Assembly (NCBI GenBank): GCA_030374735.1
Contig: JASCIV010000498.1
Location: 646 to 18,230 of the forward strand
Reading direction: 5' to 3'
Origin: Gracilaria caudata
Taxonomy: Eukaryota; Rhodophyta; Florideophyceae; Gracilariales; Gracilariaceae
DNA length: 17,585 nt
Shown: positions 1-7,805 of the stretch, piece after piece
How positions within the stretch are numbered: position 1 is the stretch's first letter
Layout: the number at the start of each line of letters is the position of its first letter
The notes under the pieces: model-generated
Told to the model about the DNA's origin: nothing
Seen by the model: the letters and a program-made list of their open reading frames with translations, nothing else
Database searches by the model: none
Made by a program: the position numbers and the translations under genes

Positions 1-741
1 GGGGGACTGTCCCCCGTGCCTTTTGTCCCCCCCCCCCCCCCCCACCCCCTTGTCTTCTTTCTCCTGGGCACAGTAGGCGCCCCTGACTGTATCTGCGCCG
101 CGCGCAAGTCCCTCGCCCCGCATCATCCCGATCATCGGGATCATGCAGTATGTACCGCCCCCGTCATCACGCGCTCTCGAGCTCGCCGCGCTCACGTCTT
201 ACATATCTCGTTCGAACCTCTTGTTCCACCCTCCGCGTTGCTGATTAACCACAACTGTAGTTTTACTCGCCATGTACTCGAGACTCCAGTAAGTTTACCA
301 AACTTGTTCGTTCACCTTGCTCCCTTCCACCTGCACAGCCCCCGTCATTATTGTCGCCAACGCTTGTCGTCCCACCGCTCCCCACATTCCTTCGTGACCT
401 CAACGAGCAATCGTCGCGACCGATGGCCCCGCCGGTCGCCGCATCCACTCACACGCTTCGTCACACAGTGCCGCCAATCGCATCCAAACAATACACAGCC
501 ACTGTTCTAAGATAAGTTAATGTTACCTCTCTCCACACTACCTTCGCAACGCTTCCAATCACTTGCTCAAAAATCTCAAATGCACCATCGACGTGTTCCA
601 ACACACATCCGCCTTCCCATCACCTCCGCCCATCAAGGTTATGGGTCCGTCCCCATACCATGCGGTTACGGTATGCCCTCTCTTTTCGAAACACCCTATA
701 ATTAGAAGGTATCACGGCTCGCTGCCGACACCAAATTCCGT
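1..741. other. Left flank, no convincing gene
   Basis: This stretch lies beyond the 3' end of the minus-strand WD40 gene. A plus-strand open frame covers 16-510, but it starts with GTG, begins in a poly-C tract, and its His/Pro/Arg/Ser-rich translation shows no domain or hydrophobic pattern. A shorter open frame at 520-705 is equally plain. The part next to 741 presumably holds the 3' UTR of the WD40 gene, but I see no clear AATAAA on the minus strand. Short inverted repeats occur at 1-15 and at 125-141 (ATCCCGAT, one base, ATCGGGAT). Confidence 0.5.
27..43. repeat. Poly-C homopolymer (17 C) next to a small inverted repeat
   Basis: Seventeen consecutive C residues are followed by one A and five more C. 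Immediately to the left, positions 1-15 form a perfect 7-bp inverted repeat (GGGGGAC, T, GTCCCCC). The complementary strand is G-rich and could form a quadruplex. Such tracts are prone to length error in sequencing and assembly, so the exact count is uncertain. The right end of the window is also G-rich. Confidence 0.8.
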
Positions 742-3700
742 TTATGTAACGCTCGCGACATCGTTCGCCGTCGCTGTCGCATTTGCCGCTTCCTTTGCTT
801 TACCCGACCCCTCCTTCTCATTAGCCACCACTTGCGTCGAACTAGCTGCCGCTTTCGAGCCCCCTTTGTCAGCCATAGTCTTCGCCACGTTCGCGTCCAC
901 CCCACCCGACGCCCGTCCAACTGTCGCCCCTCCCTCGACCTCGAACAGCTCAGTGCGCTTGTCCTCCAGTTTTATAGCCATCCCCCTCCTCTGCAGCACC
1001 TTTGTTCCACTAGCTTTTCCATCCTCACTTGCCCCTCCACCAATATCTCCGCCCGAATTGGGCGCGTTCACAAACAGTCCTGTAACTCCCGACGTGACCG
1101 GTTGATCGAAGCACACGTCCAACCCCTGCATGTCGCCACGTTCCAGTTTCAGTTGCAACCAAGGTTGTAGCTCACCGGGTCGAATTACAGAATTCGAGTC
1201 TTGAGTGTGCTGTCTGAAGAAATACCCGGGATTTTCCCACAGCTTTCTGGAGCCTTTTTGATACTTTGAACCGCTCTGTCCCGAGCTTCCACCCTCCCCA
1301 AACTTGCTCCAAAACTCGCCGGTGCCTTTGTCTGGTTTCAACATCTGATACTGGTTCATATCCGCCACATCAACTGAGTGTGGCTCAAGGGGGATGTACG
1401 GTTTGTACACTCCTGTCCTTGTCATGATTTTCCTGCGAAGCTCCTTGTTCTTCGTATCCCATACAACCACGTACGGTGACTTTGTCACGTAAGTTGCAAT
1501 CAGTCTCGTCTGTTTCCCGCAGCAGATGAACGTGGACGACATTTTCGAGTCTTCATTGATATCTTTCTCGATCGTGTATTCTTTCCATGTATCATACTCT
1601 TCCCGTTCCCACATTCTCGCCACTCCATCATCACCACCAGTAAACAAATGCCCATCCACTGAACAAAATACCTGGCGCACTAATCTGCACGTCCAAACAG
1701 CCGCTCGTTTGCAGGACACGAACGCCTGTGAGGATCCGTCAAGGAATTTCTTTGGCGGCAAAACCCATATACGAATGTATTCCACTCCCCCTGCGCGATC
1801 TGAGGACACTGACGCCAACGATAGGTCATTCTCCCTCTCGAAAAAAGAAATGCTTATTGTTCTAGAGCTCATTTGTGTACTCAGATCGGAATCTTTCTCA
1901 TCATTTGCGTCGCTCAAGCTGACGCCGTTCTGTGCGCCTCGTTCAGATCCCTCGTTTTTGAACGTCAAGATTGGTCGGTCATCTTTCCAGTTCCAAAGGT
2001 GAATGAACCCATTATCATGACCAGACGCAAAATACTGCCCCTTTGAGTATATATCTACACAGTTGGGTTTGCTTTCTACCGCATCGTATACTTTCTCCTG
2101 TGACCCAGTTTGCGTATTCCATAACACGATAACAGACCTTTCTCGTTTGTGTGTGGTTAAAACACGTTCTGGGGACCCAGTGGGCTTAATTGACGACAAC
2201 CCTCGCTCACGAGGAAACCCTTTGCGAAGCGTACTGACAGTCCAAGTCTCCCTTGTCTCCCTCTTATCAAAGTGCCAAAAGTAAAGCCCATCATACGTCT
2301 CGCCAATTATGCACTTGTTATCTTTCGTTATTGCCACATGACTAACATGGCTCCGGATATTCGAAACCTCACCTACTCGCTTCCCCGACAAAAGATCCCA
2401 GACTGTTATAGAAATGGTCGTTCGTTGCGCACTAGGCGGTTTCGCGGCGTTGGACTTATTCCCATTGCGAAGTGTTCCTGTCGGCCTGATCGTGGGTTCC
2501 ACTTTCTTTTTGCTTCGCTGCTCCCTCGTGGATGCATTTGTTGTGACCAGAAACTTTCCGTCGTCTGATAAAACGAGTTGATGTGGAACAAATATTCCTT
2601 CGCTTGGTACTGCTAACATAATGTCGGTCCGTGGCTGCCGAAAGCACCGAGTGAGAGGTTTCAACCATGGTTTCGGCGCGTGCAGTTCGATGCTTTGAAG
2701 CAAACAAGCTATTGTCGGGAACTTTCGCTTGAGGGACAGTAATCGTCCAGTTAGTTGAGTTGCCAAATGAGCGTGGAAACCTTGATCAATAGGACGAGCT
2801 TTATCTTTGCACAGAACAGGCAGGATGACCATAATCGCGTTGCGAATGAGCCTAAAGCTTTCAACATCCGCTGACGGCAGTTGTGAACTGCGTGATTCAG
2901 CATATCCTAGCATCACATCATATGCTTCAGCAGGTGGTTGATACATCCCCTGCGAAAAGTCAACGCAGCGGAACATCCTCATCACCCATCGAAATTCAAT
3001 CAACAAGTTGCGCAGCTCAAAAAGGCTAAGATTAACAAGGAGTTTAGGGAGACGCTTTACATGATCATCGCTTTCAAGTGTCCACCACGCGGTTTGACCC
3101 CATTCATCCCTGTCTGGACATGCTTCTCGTAGCTTTTTGAGTTCAGAATCCGAGATCCGAACATCGGCTGTTCTTTGCGGGAGTAGTTGCGGAAAGGGAC
3201 GAGAGCCAGAAGAGTCTTCGAACTCTGAAACGTACCTGTTGGGTATATCTGGAGGTCCTACCGAAGAATGGCGTCCAGAAAACGTTGCATGCGATGAGCG
3301 TTTTGGATAGGCACTGTCTTCTAAATCATTGAGCTTAACACCTGCCTTCTGACATTTTTCGCGGAATAGGTCACGAAAGGTCTTTCCTCTCGTGGAATTA
3401 CCGGATTCTGTTGGACAAATTAGTTCACGCTTTATGGCGTTGTTCATGGCTTGTCGTGTTTGACTAGTCTGGTTCTCCGAGACAACGTGCCCTAAAATGA
3501 AACGACAAACGTCATGGTCCCAATGACGACCAAACGCTGTTTGCGGACTAAAGTCAGTCCGCAAAACGTCCATAAGCTTATCCCAAACAGCGTCGCAGGA
3601 AGGTCTTTCCAGTTGCTGGATCCACCCTCGCATGTTGCGCGTTTGTTTTCTATTGTGATCTGGTTGTATTGGAATGGGCGGAACATTCTTCATGAACGAC

Positions 3701-4485
3701 TCTAATGCCCTTAATGCATTTGAGCTTATTCCACTCCTCTCCAGAGAGCGGCGATTCCAGATGCGTCTCGTGTCCTTGATGGGTGCGGAACTGGACGCCA
3801 TCAGATGGACGTGCGGTGGACGTGAGTCCTCTGAAGCAACTGTCTCTGATCTGGGGCGGAACTTTGAGGCGGACGCATTAGTTGGAGAAGGCTTGTCTGC
3901 TATTGAATCGTTTGCTGTTGCTGTAGGCGATTCATGCTCTATCCTCGCCGGAGTTTGAGCATCAGACCAGCCCTCTTCGCCTTGAGGTGTGTGATTGTCC
4001 GGAGCTATGGGAAGCGATGGATTTTGCTGCGCGCCGGCTGGCGGGGCAACTTGCGAAGCGCAAAGATTTGGAGCGTGAAGTTCACCCATCAGCGGGGCAG
4101 CCAACAGTGGCTCTGTGCTGGTGCGTCTGCGCTTGGCAGGTGGCTCGGTTTGCACGCCATTTGGGGTGTTGGGACGCTGAGCGGGCGCTACACAGTTGTG
4201 ACGCAGGGAAGTTTGATTCGAAACGGAAGGCGAAGATGAGAGCGTGGTTGCCATGTGTGTCGGCGCCGCGTCGGATGGGATACTTCCCGGTAGAGAGACT
4301 GGAGGCACCTGGACGTCGGGCGGAGACGGCTGCGGAGGAGGGGGAAGCTCTGCGAGCGGCGATAGCGGTTTGGGTGGAGGGGTTGCGGTGTGTGGTGAGC
4401 GCATGGTGGCGTGGGTCTCACTTTGAGTGTGTTTACAAGGGCTGTTTTGCTGCCTAGCGGGCTTGTCAACAGGGCTCCAGCTCAT
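742..4485 (-). CDS. Large WD40-repeat protein with a disordered N-terminus, possibly nuclear
   Basis: The intronless frame encodes 1247 residues. Residues 1 to about 240 are Pro/Ser/Thr-rich and look disordered, with a basic cluster PPAKRRRTS near 115-123 that could be a nuclear localisation signal. Residues about 245-620 form a mixed, probably helical region that I do not recognise. From about 625 to 1015 there are degenerate WD40 blades, seen as VWDLLSGKRVGE (about 694), VLWNTQTGSQEK (about 787), SGHDNGFIHLWN (about 821), GGDDGVARMWER (about 950) and YVVVWDTKNKEL (about 1005). The tail after 1050 is low complexity, Gly/Ala/Lys-rich. WD40 propellers serve as protein-interaction scaffolds, so no specific role can be assigned. 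Position 4485 is the first in-frame ATG; Met28 at 4404 is an alternative. The gene is divergent from ORC4. Existence is nearly certain and the WD40 call is firm; everything finer is open. Confidence 0.9.
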   Translation of the reverse strand: MSWSPVDKPARQQNSPCKHTQSETHATMRSPHTATPPPKPLSPLAELPPPPQPSPPDVQVPPVSLPGSIPSDAAPTHMATTLSSSPSVSNQTSLRHNCVAPAQRPNTPNGVQTEPPAKRRRTSTEPLLAAPLMGELHAPNLCASQVAPPAGAQQNPSLPIAPDNHTPQGEEGWSDAQTPARIEHESPTATANDSIADKPSPTNASASKFRPRSETVASEDSRPPHVHLMASSSAPIKDTRRIWNRRSLERSGISSNALRALESFMKNVPPIPIQPDHNRKQTRNMRGWIQQLERPSCDAVWDKLMDVLRTDFSPQTAFGRHWDHDVCRFILGHVVSENQTSQTRQAMNNAIKRELICPTESGNSTRGKTFRDLFREKCQKAGVKLNDLEDSAYPKRSSHATFSGRHSSVGPPDIPNRYVSEFEDSSGSRPFPQLLPQRTADVRISDSELKKLREACPDRDEWGQTAWWTLESDDHVKRLPKLLVNLSLFELRNLLIEFRWVMRMFRCVDFSQGMYQPPAEAYDVMLGYAESRSSQLPSADVESFRLIRNAIMVILPVLCKDKARPIDQGFHAHLATQLTGRLLSLKRKFPTIACLLQSIELHAPKPWLKPLTRCFRQPRTDIMLAVPSEGIFVPHQLVLSDDGKFLVTTNASTREQRSKKKVEPTIRPTGTLRNGNKSNAAKPPSAQRTTISITVWDLLSGKRVGEVSNIRSHVSHVAITKDNKCIIGETYDGLYFWHFDKRETRETWTVSTLRKGFPRERGLSSIKPTGSPERVLTTHKRERSVIVLWNTQTGSQEKVYDAVESKPNCVDIYSKGQYFASGHDNGFIHLWNWKDDRPILTFKNEGSERGAQNGVSLSDANDEKDSDLSTQMSSRTISISFFERENDLSLASVSSDRAGGVEYIRIWVLPPKKFLDGSSQAFVSCKRAAVWTCRLVRQVFCSVDGHLFTGGDDGVARMWEREEYDTWKEYTIEKDINEDSKMSSTFICCGKQTRLIATYVTKSPYVVVWDTKNKELRRKIMTRTGVYKPYIPLEPHSVDVADMNQYQMLKPDKGTGEFWSKFGEGGSSGQSGSKYQKGSRKLWENPGYFFRQHTQDSNSVIRPGELQPWLQLKLERGDMQGLDVCFDQPVTSGVTGLFVNAPNSGGDIGGGASEDGKASGTKVLQRRGMAIKLEDKRTELFEVEGGATVGRASGGVDANVAKTMADKGGSKAAASSTQVVANEKEGSGKAKEAANATATANDVASVT

Positions 4486-4622
4486 TTGTCAACTTGGGGA
4501 ACTTGCGCGGCGCAGGCCAAGCGCATTTCTGGAACACATTACAGCGTCCTTTTCTGCTATTTGGCATAATATCCCCCGTGTCAACCGCAACACAGATATC
4601 CACGCAGATACTGCACCTTTGT

Positions 4623-4641
4623 ACCGTGATATTATCACGGT
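4623..4641. promoter_or_regulatory. 19-bp inverted repeat, candidate protein-binding site
   Basis: The arms ACCGTGATA and TATCACGGT are perfect reverse complements around one T. The site lies 138 bp from the WD40 start codon and 189 bp from the ORC4 start codon, close to the midpoint of the divergent intergenic region. A site of this shape suits a dimeric DNA-binding protein, but I recognise no known consensus. Confidence 0.4.
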
Positions 4642-4778
4642 GATAATAACCACCCAGGCCGAGGGGAACCGCTCCACTGCCACTCTCGAGGTTTCTTTCT
4701 GACCTTTCGCCGTGTGCTGGGCGTCTCAAACGCATATTCGGTGATATCCTGAGCGCGTTGACCTCCGACTAATCGACC

Positions 4779-4808
4779 ATGGAAACAGCGCCCAGCGCCG
4801 GGTCGTAG
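4779..4808 (+). other. Possible upstream ORF in the ORC4 leader
   Basis: The ATG at 4779 has a strong start context (GACCATGG) and opens nine codons (METAPSAGS) before TAG at 4806. It ends 21 bp before the ORC4 start codon and is in the same frame. If transcription starts upstream of 4779, it could reduce initiation at ORC4. The transcript start is unknown, so this is only a candidate. Confidence 0.35.
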
Positions 4809-4829
4809 GTCTCTGGAACAAGTCCCATT

Positions 4830-6212
4830 ATGCTTTGTTGGCGCGAACGCCTCTACAATCGTCAAAGTCATCCTCGTCTACCGCAATATTTGACGGACGT
4901 CGTTGATCTCATTATCTCCACTCTTTCGCCAGCTCTCACATCTGATAAGGCCCCGCCAACTTCAGTGCTTCTGTACGGCCCCCGAGGAAGCGGCAAGTCA
5001 CTCGTTGCCCAACAAGCATTGCGCGTGTTGTCTAGAGATGTCAAGTCCTTGACACACATCACTTTGCATGGGCTGTTGCACAGCACTCCCATTCGCGCGT
5101 GGAGGCATGTTGCTTCGTGTCTACAAAACTGCGACGCAAGCCAACAAGATGATCTCTCTACTGCTGCTGTAGAGCAATGTTTGGGTATAATATCAACTTC
5201 TCTTCAGCAATTCTGTGAACGAGAAGCTGCAGTTGTGTTTGTAATCGATGAGTTTGAACGTTTTGTCACCTCCTCTGATGGCATGTCTCAGACGGTGCTG
5301 TACTCGCTGCTGAATCTTCTTCAAGATTCCCGTTTTCGTGCAGCTTGCATCGTGATGACCACGGCCATAGATGTTACAGACGGCCTCGAGAAGAGAGTTA
5401 AATCCCGATTTACTCATCGCCAAATCGTAATGCCGTTGCCCACAGACGCAAGTCAAGTGATACCATGGATAAGGAGTGCCTTGTTGGAAGGCACAGACCC
5501 TGCGTCTAAACGAAGGAATAAGCGCCAACAATTATCAAGCAAGCGAACTAGAAAGTTGGCACTCTCACCCCATGGGAAAAAGGCTGCAGCAAGACAAGCA
5601 CATTTTTTTAAGAGTTTCATAGATAGCGATGAATGCCACGATTTGGTAGACAAAAAGCTGGCTCGTACTAGAGTCGTTGGGCCTATTTTGGACGCCGTTG
5701 ACGCTTCGCTGACCTCCATTTTGGGAGATGATGTTGCGGTCTTCAATCAAAGTAGCGATCAAGAGATAGAAGATCTGCTCAGCAAAGCCGTTTCCACTTT
5801 CAAAGAAACCCTCTTTCCGACTGACCCAACAAGAGAAATGTTGCTCATCTTGAGTGCTCTTGAACTAGCTCTAATTGTCGCTTTGAGAAAAAGGGAAGCA
5901 GGAAGCCTGAAGCATGAATACTCAAAACGTGCTCTGACGTTTTGTGATGTCTTCGCTGAATATGAGAGCATGTCAACCCCAGGGGGAGGGATGATAAAGG
6001 GAGCAAGAGACGGTGAGCCTACGCTACCAAGAGACGTTGCTGAGAAGGCCTGGGAACGACTAATTGAAAGTGGACTGATAGTGCGGAATGGTAGCGGACC
6101 TCGCGACTTGCGAGGTTGCTACCTCGCAGTTGAAGCTGCAACAGTTGATGAAGTACTGCAACAGCACCCTCTTGCATCAACAGAAATGAGGAAGTGGGGA
6201 AAATGCTCCTAA
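4830..6212 (+). CDS. ORC4: Origin recognition complex subunit 4
   Basis: The intronless frame encodes 460 residues, near the usual ORC4 length. ORC4 is an AAA+ subunit of the six-protein complex that marks replication origins and loads the MCM helicase in the nucleus. Visible motifs are Walker A GPRGSGKS (50-57), Walker B VVFVIDEF (135-142, with Asp140 and Glu141), and the highly characteristic LEKRVKSRFTHRQI (186-199), which corresponds to the ORC4 signature region. The C-terminal part (about 330-460) fits the ORC4 winged-helix domain, ending in the typical DVRQW-like element, here TEMRKWG. Nucleotide-binding residues appear intact. A basic stretch at 226-256, rich in Lys, Arg and Ser, looks like an insertion between the AAA+ and C-terminal parts. 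The start at 4830 puts RERL just before the AAA+ core as in relatives; the in-frame upstream ATG at 4779 is closed off by a stop. Confidence 0.95.
   Translation: MLCWRERLYNRQSHPRLPQYLTDVVDLIISTLSPALTSDKAPPTSVLLYGPRGSGKSLVAQQALRVLSRDVKSLTHITLHGLLHSTPIRAWRHVASCLQNCDASQQDDLSTAAVEQCLGIISTSLQQFCEREAAVVFVIDEFERFVTSSDGMSQTVLYSLLNLLQDSRFRAACIVMTTAIDVTDGLEKRVKSRFTHRQIVMPLPTDASQVIPWIRSALLEGTDPASKRRNKRQQLSSKRTRKLALSPHGKKAAARQAHFFKSFIDSDECHDLVDKKLARTRVVGPILDAVDASLTSILGDDVAVFNQSSDQEIEDLLSKAVSTFKETLFPTDPTREMLLILSALELALIVALRKREAGSLKHEYSKRALTFCDVFAEYESMSTPGGGMIKGARDGEPTLPRDVAEKAWERLIESGLIVRNGSGPRDLRGCYLAVEAATVDEVLQQHPLASTEMRKWGKCS
4838..4847. promoter_or_regulatory. E2F-like site overlapping the ORC4 start region
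   Basis: The sequence TTGGCGCGAA (reverse complement TTCGCGCCAA) matches the general E2F/DP form TTSSCGC. It begins 8 bp downstream of the A of the ORC4 start codon. Plant and animal replication genes are often under E2F control, so the location is suggestive. Because it lies in coding sequence, and such a short motif can occur by chance in GC-rich DNA, the call is weak. Confidence 0.25.
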
Positions 6213-7805
6213 TCTCAGCGTCAACGCCTAAGTTTTATCGCTCAAATTGCATCTCAGGGCAAGTGCGAATACACGCGCGTATACAAGGGTATTCGCAGCC
6301 ATGTAACTTTGGTGCATAAACGAATTGTCGTCTGTTATCTGTGTTGAGATCTCTACCTGGAGCGTACGTACATGCATTGTTGGCCAGTTTTTGTGGGCGT
6401 ACATCCACGTTACAGGCGAAAGCATTCCTTTCTCGGCAAACTTGGTGTGATCGATTACGGCGTAGAAAGAGCTGTGCAATCCGCGCACTTCTTCTGAGGG
6501 CTATTTTCCCTTGGAGAACCTATCTACCTTTGTATGAGATTTTACTCGGTATGGATGCCGGAGATCTGTTGTTTAGAGAAAACATGGTGATGCCGCAGGT
6601 GAGCCATGGGTAGCTGATGGCAAACTGCAGGCTGCATCTTATAAGAGGTCACCAGGTGTAGAGCACATGAAGCCAGGAGTTCGTTTCTGTACGGGATTGT
6701 GAGGAGTTCATAACAAGTTGTTGTTTATGTGAAACACGTTCGTTAATTCTTCGTTTCGCGGGGTTTTTGCTCTGGATCCCAACTACCTAAAGCATTTCCT
6801 TCAATACCATAGCCCATCAGTTACAAATCTGTAACAGTGCTACACACCCTGGGCTACTACGCGTAGTACGACGAAAGTATTAGGCCCCTTAGACGTTTTC
6901 TAGTAGAAAATTTCCTCGTAGCATGTGTCCTATCATTTACGGACGGAACTCAAATGTACAACCGAGGGATGGCCTTCTCTCTCTTAATGTATGACGTGAA
7001 GCACTTCTATGCTTTGGCTGTGCTTTGTTCCGTAGCTGGTGGTAACGAAGACGAAGTCGGCATGACGCGATAAGATTCATCAACTACCAGCGCTCTATAT
7101 CAAAAGCCCTCCCAGTTTCACCTATTGCACACAACCTACTCCCGCACCGATGTCCAGCCCGCAACAATGTTCGCCCCACGGTATGTGCCCATCTCACAAT
7201 CACCATGTGCCTCCGACAAGTTTGCATCTTGTATAGTTTGCAATAATTCTTACCATCTGTGCAAAGTTGTCCCACGCTCAACGCTCCCCCTTTACATCAC
7301 CTCTCTGGCCTTACGCAAGTATGCAAAAAAAAACAAAGTCATACCTGCAAGCATTCCCGGAGCTCTTTCTCATTCTCTTCTCGCATCTACACATCTGTTC
7401 ACTAGCACGGAACGGGCCGTTTTGGCCCTAATCGCGGTTCCTTTTGTTATTGTACCGAACCTTTTCAACGTGGAGTCATCTGGACGGGAACATGGAGGCC
7501 TGGTGTAGATTGTTGTAACTAGCTGTTCGAGAATTCCCACTTGCAGTCATCACTGCTTGCCCACATCTCGAACCAAGAATAGATATAGCCTATCCGCCAT
7601 TCGAGCAACTCTTCCTTGTTTCTCTGACAAAGTTGACGGCAAAACGAATCGTGTCGTCAGCTAACGTCGTACCCCTACTACCTTTTGGAAGCCACCTGGA
7701 GTCATTTACTCCATTGTTCAACTCTCACATTATACACTATCATTTCCAATTTCGAACATAGAACACAGCCTGTAAATTCTTTTGCGCTTCTTCTTCGGAC
7801 CACAA
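6213..7805. other. 1.6-kb gap between ORC4 and the secreted protein
   Basis: No convincing gene is visible. Open frames at 6228-6488 (minus) and 6341-6613 (plus) lack ATG starts and show no domain. A plus-strand frame with ATG at 7167 in a good context runs to 7508 (113 residues), but its translation is featureless apart from a short Cys/His cluster. A 14-bp perfect palindrome, TACTACGCGTAGTA, occupies 6855-6868 and contains ACGCGT. The end of the gap must hold the promoter of the next gene; an AT-rich stretch ATTATACACTATC near 7730-7742 could serve as a core promoter element. I found no tRNA and no transposon. Confidence 0.5.

Larger units (their letters stand above)
4486..4829. promoter_or_regulatory. 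Shared intergenic region of two divergent genes
   Basis: These 344 bp separate the start codons of the minus-strand WD40 gene and plus-strand ORC4, so they must contain both promoters and both 5' UTRs, or one bidirectional promoter. No clear TATA box stands out. The middle contains a 19-bp inverted repeat (4623-4641) followed by an AT-rich segment with TGATAATAAC. A short upstream open reading frame lies at 4779-4808. The placement is read from the sequence; promoter activity is inferred from gene orientation. Confidence 0.6.

Noticed and set aside
272..293. ATG followed by GTAAGT, a possible short first exon on the plus strand
   Set aside because: No acceptor or following exon with protein-like sequence can be traced before 742.
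16..510. 164-residue plus-strand open frame at the left edge
   Set aside because: It starts with GTG inside a poly-C context and shows no domain or sensible composition.
6228..6488. Minus-strand frame with a segment VIDHTKFAEKG recalling DeoR-type regulators
   Set aside because: It starts with GTG directly after a stop, is only 86 residues long, has no helix-turn-helix part nearby, and the likeness is a few residues.
7167..7508. ATG-started 113-residue plus-strand frame with a CIVCNNSYHLC cluster like a PHD finger
   Set aside because: Only part of a finger is present, the rest is featureless, and no splicing partner was found.
7560..7585. GGTTCGAG on the minus strand, like a tRNA B box
   Set aside because: It does not fit the full B-box consensus and no cloverleaf or A box is present at the right distance.
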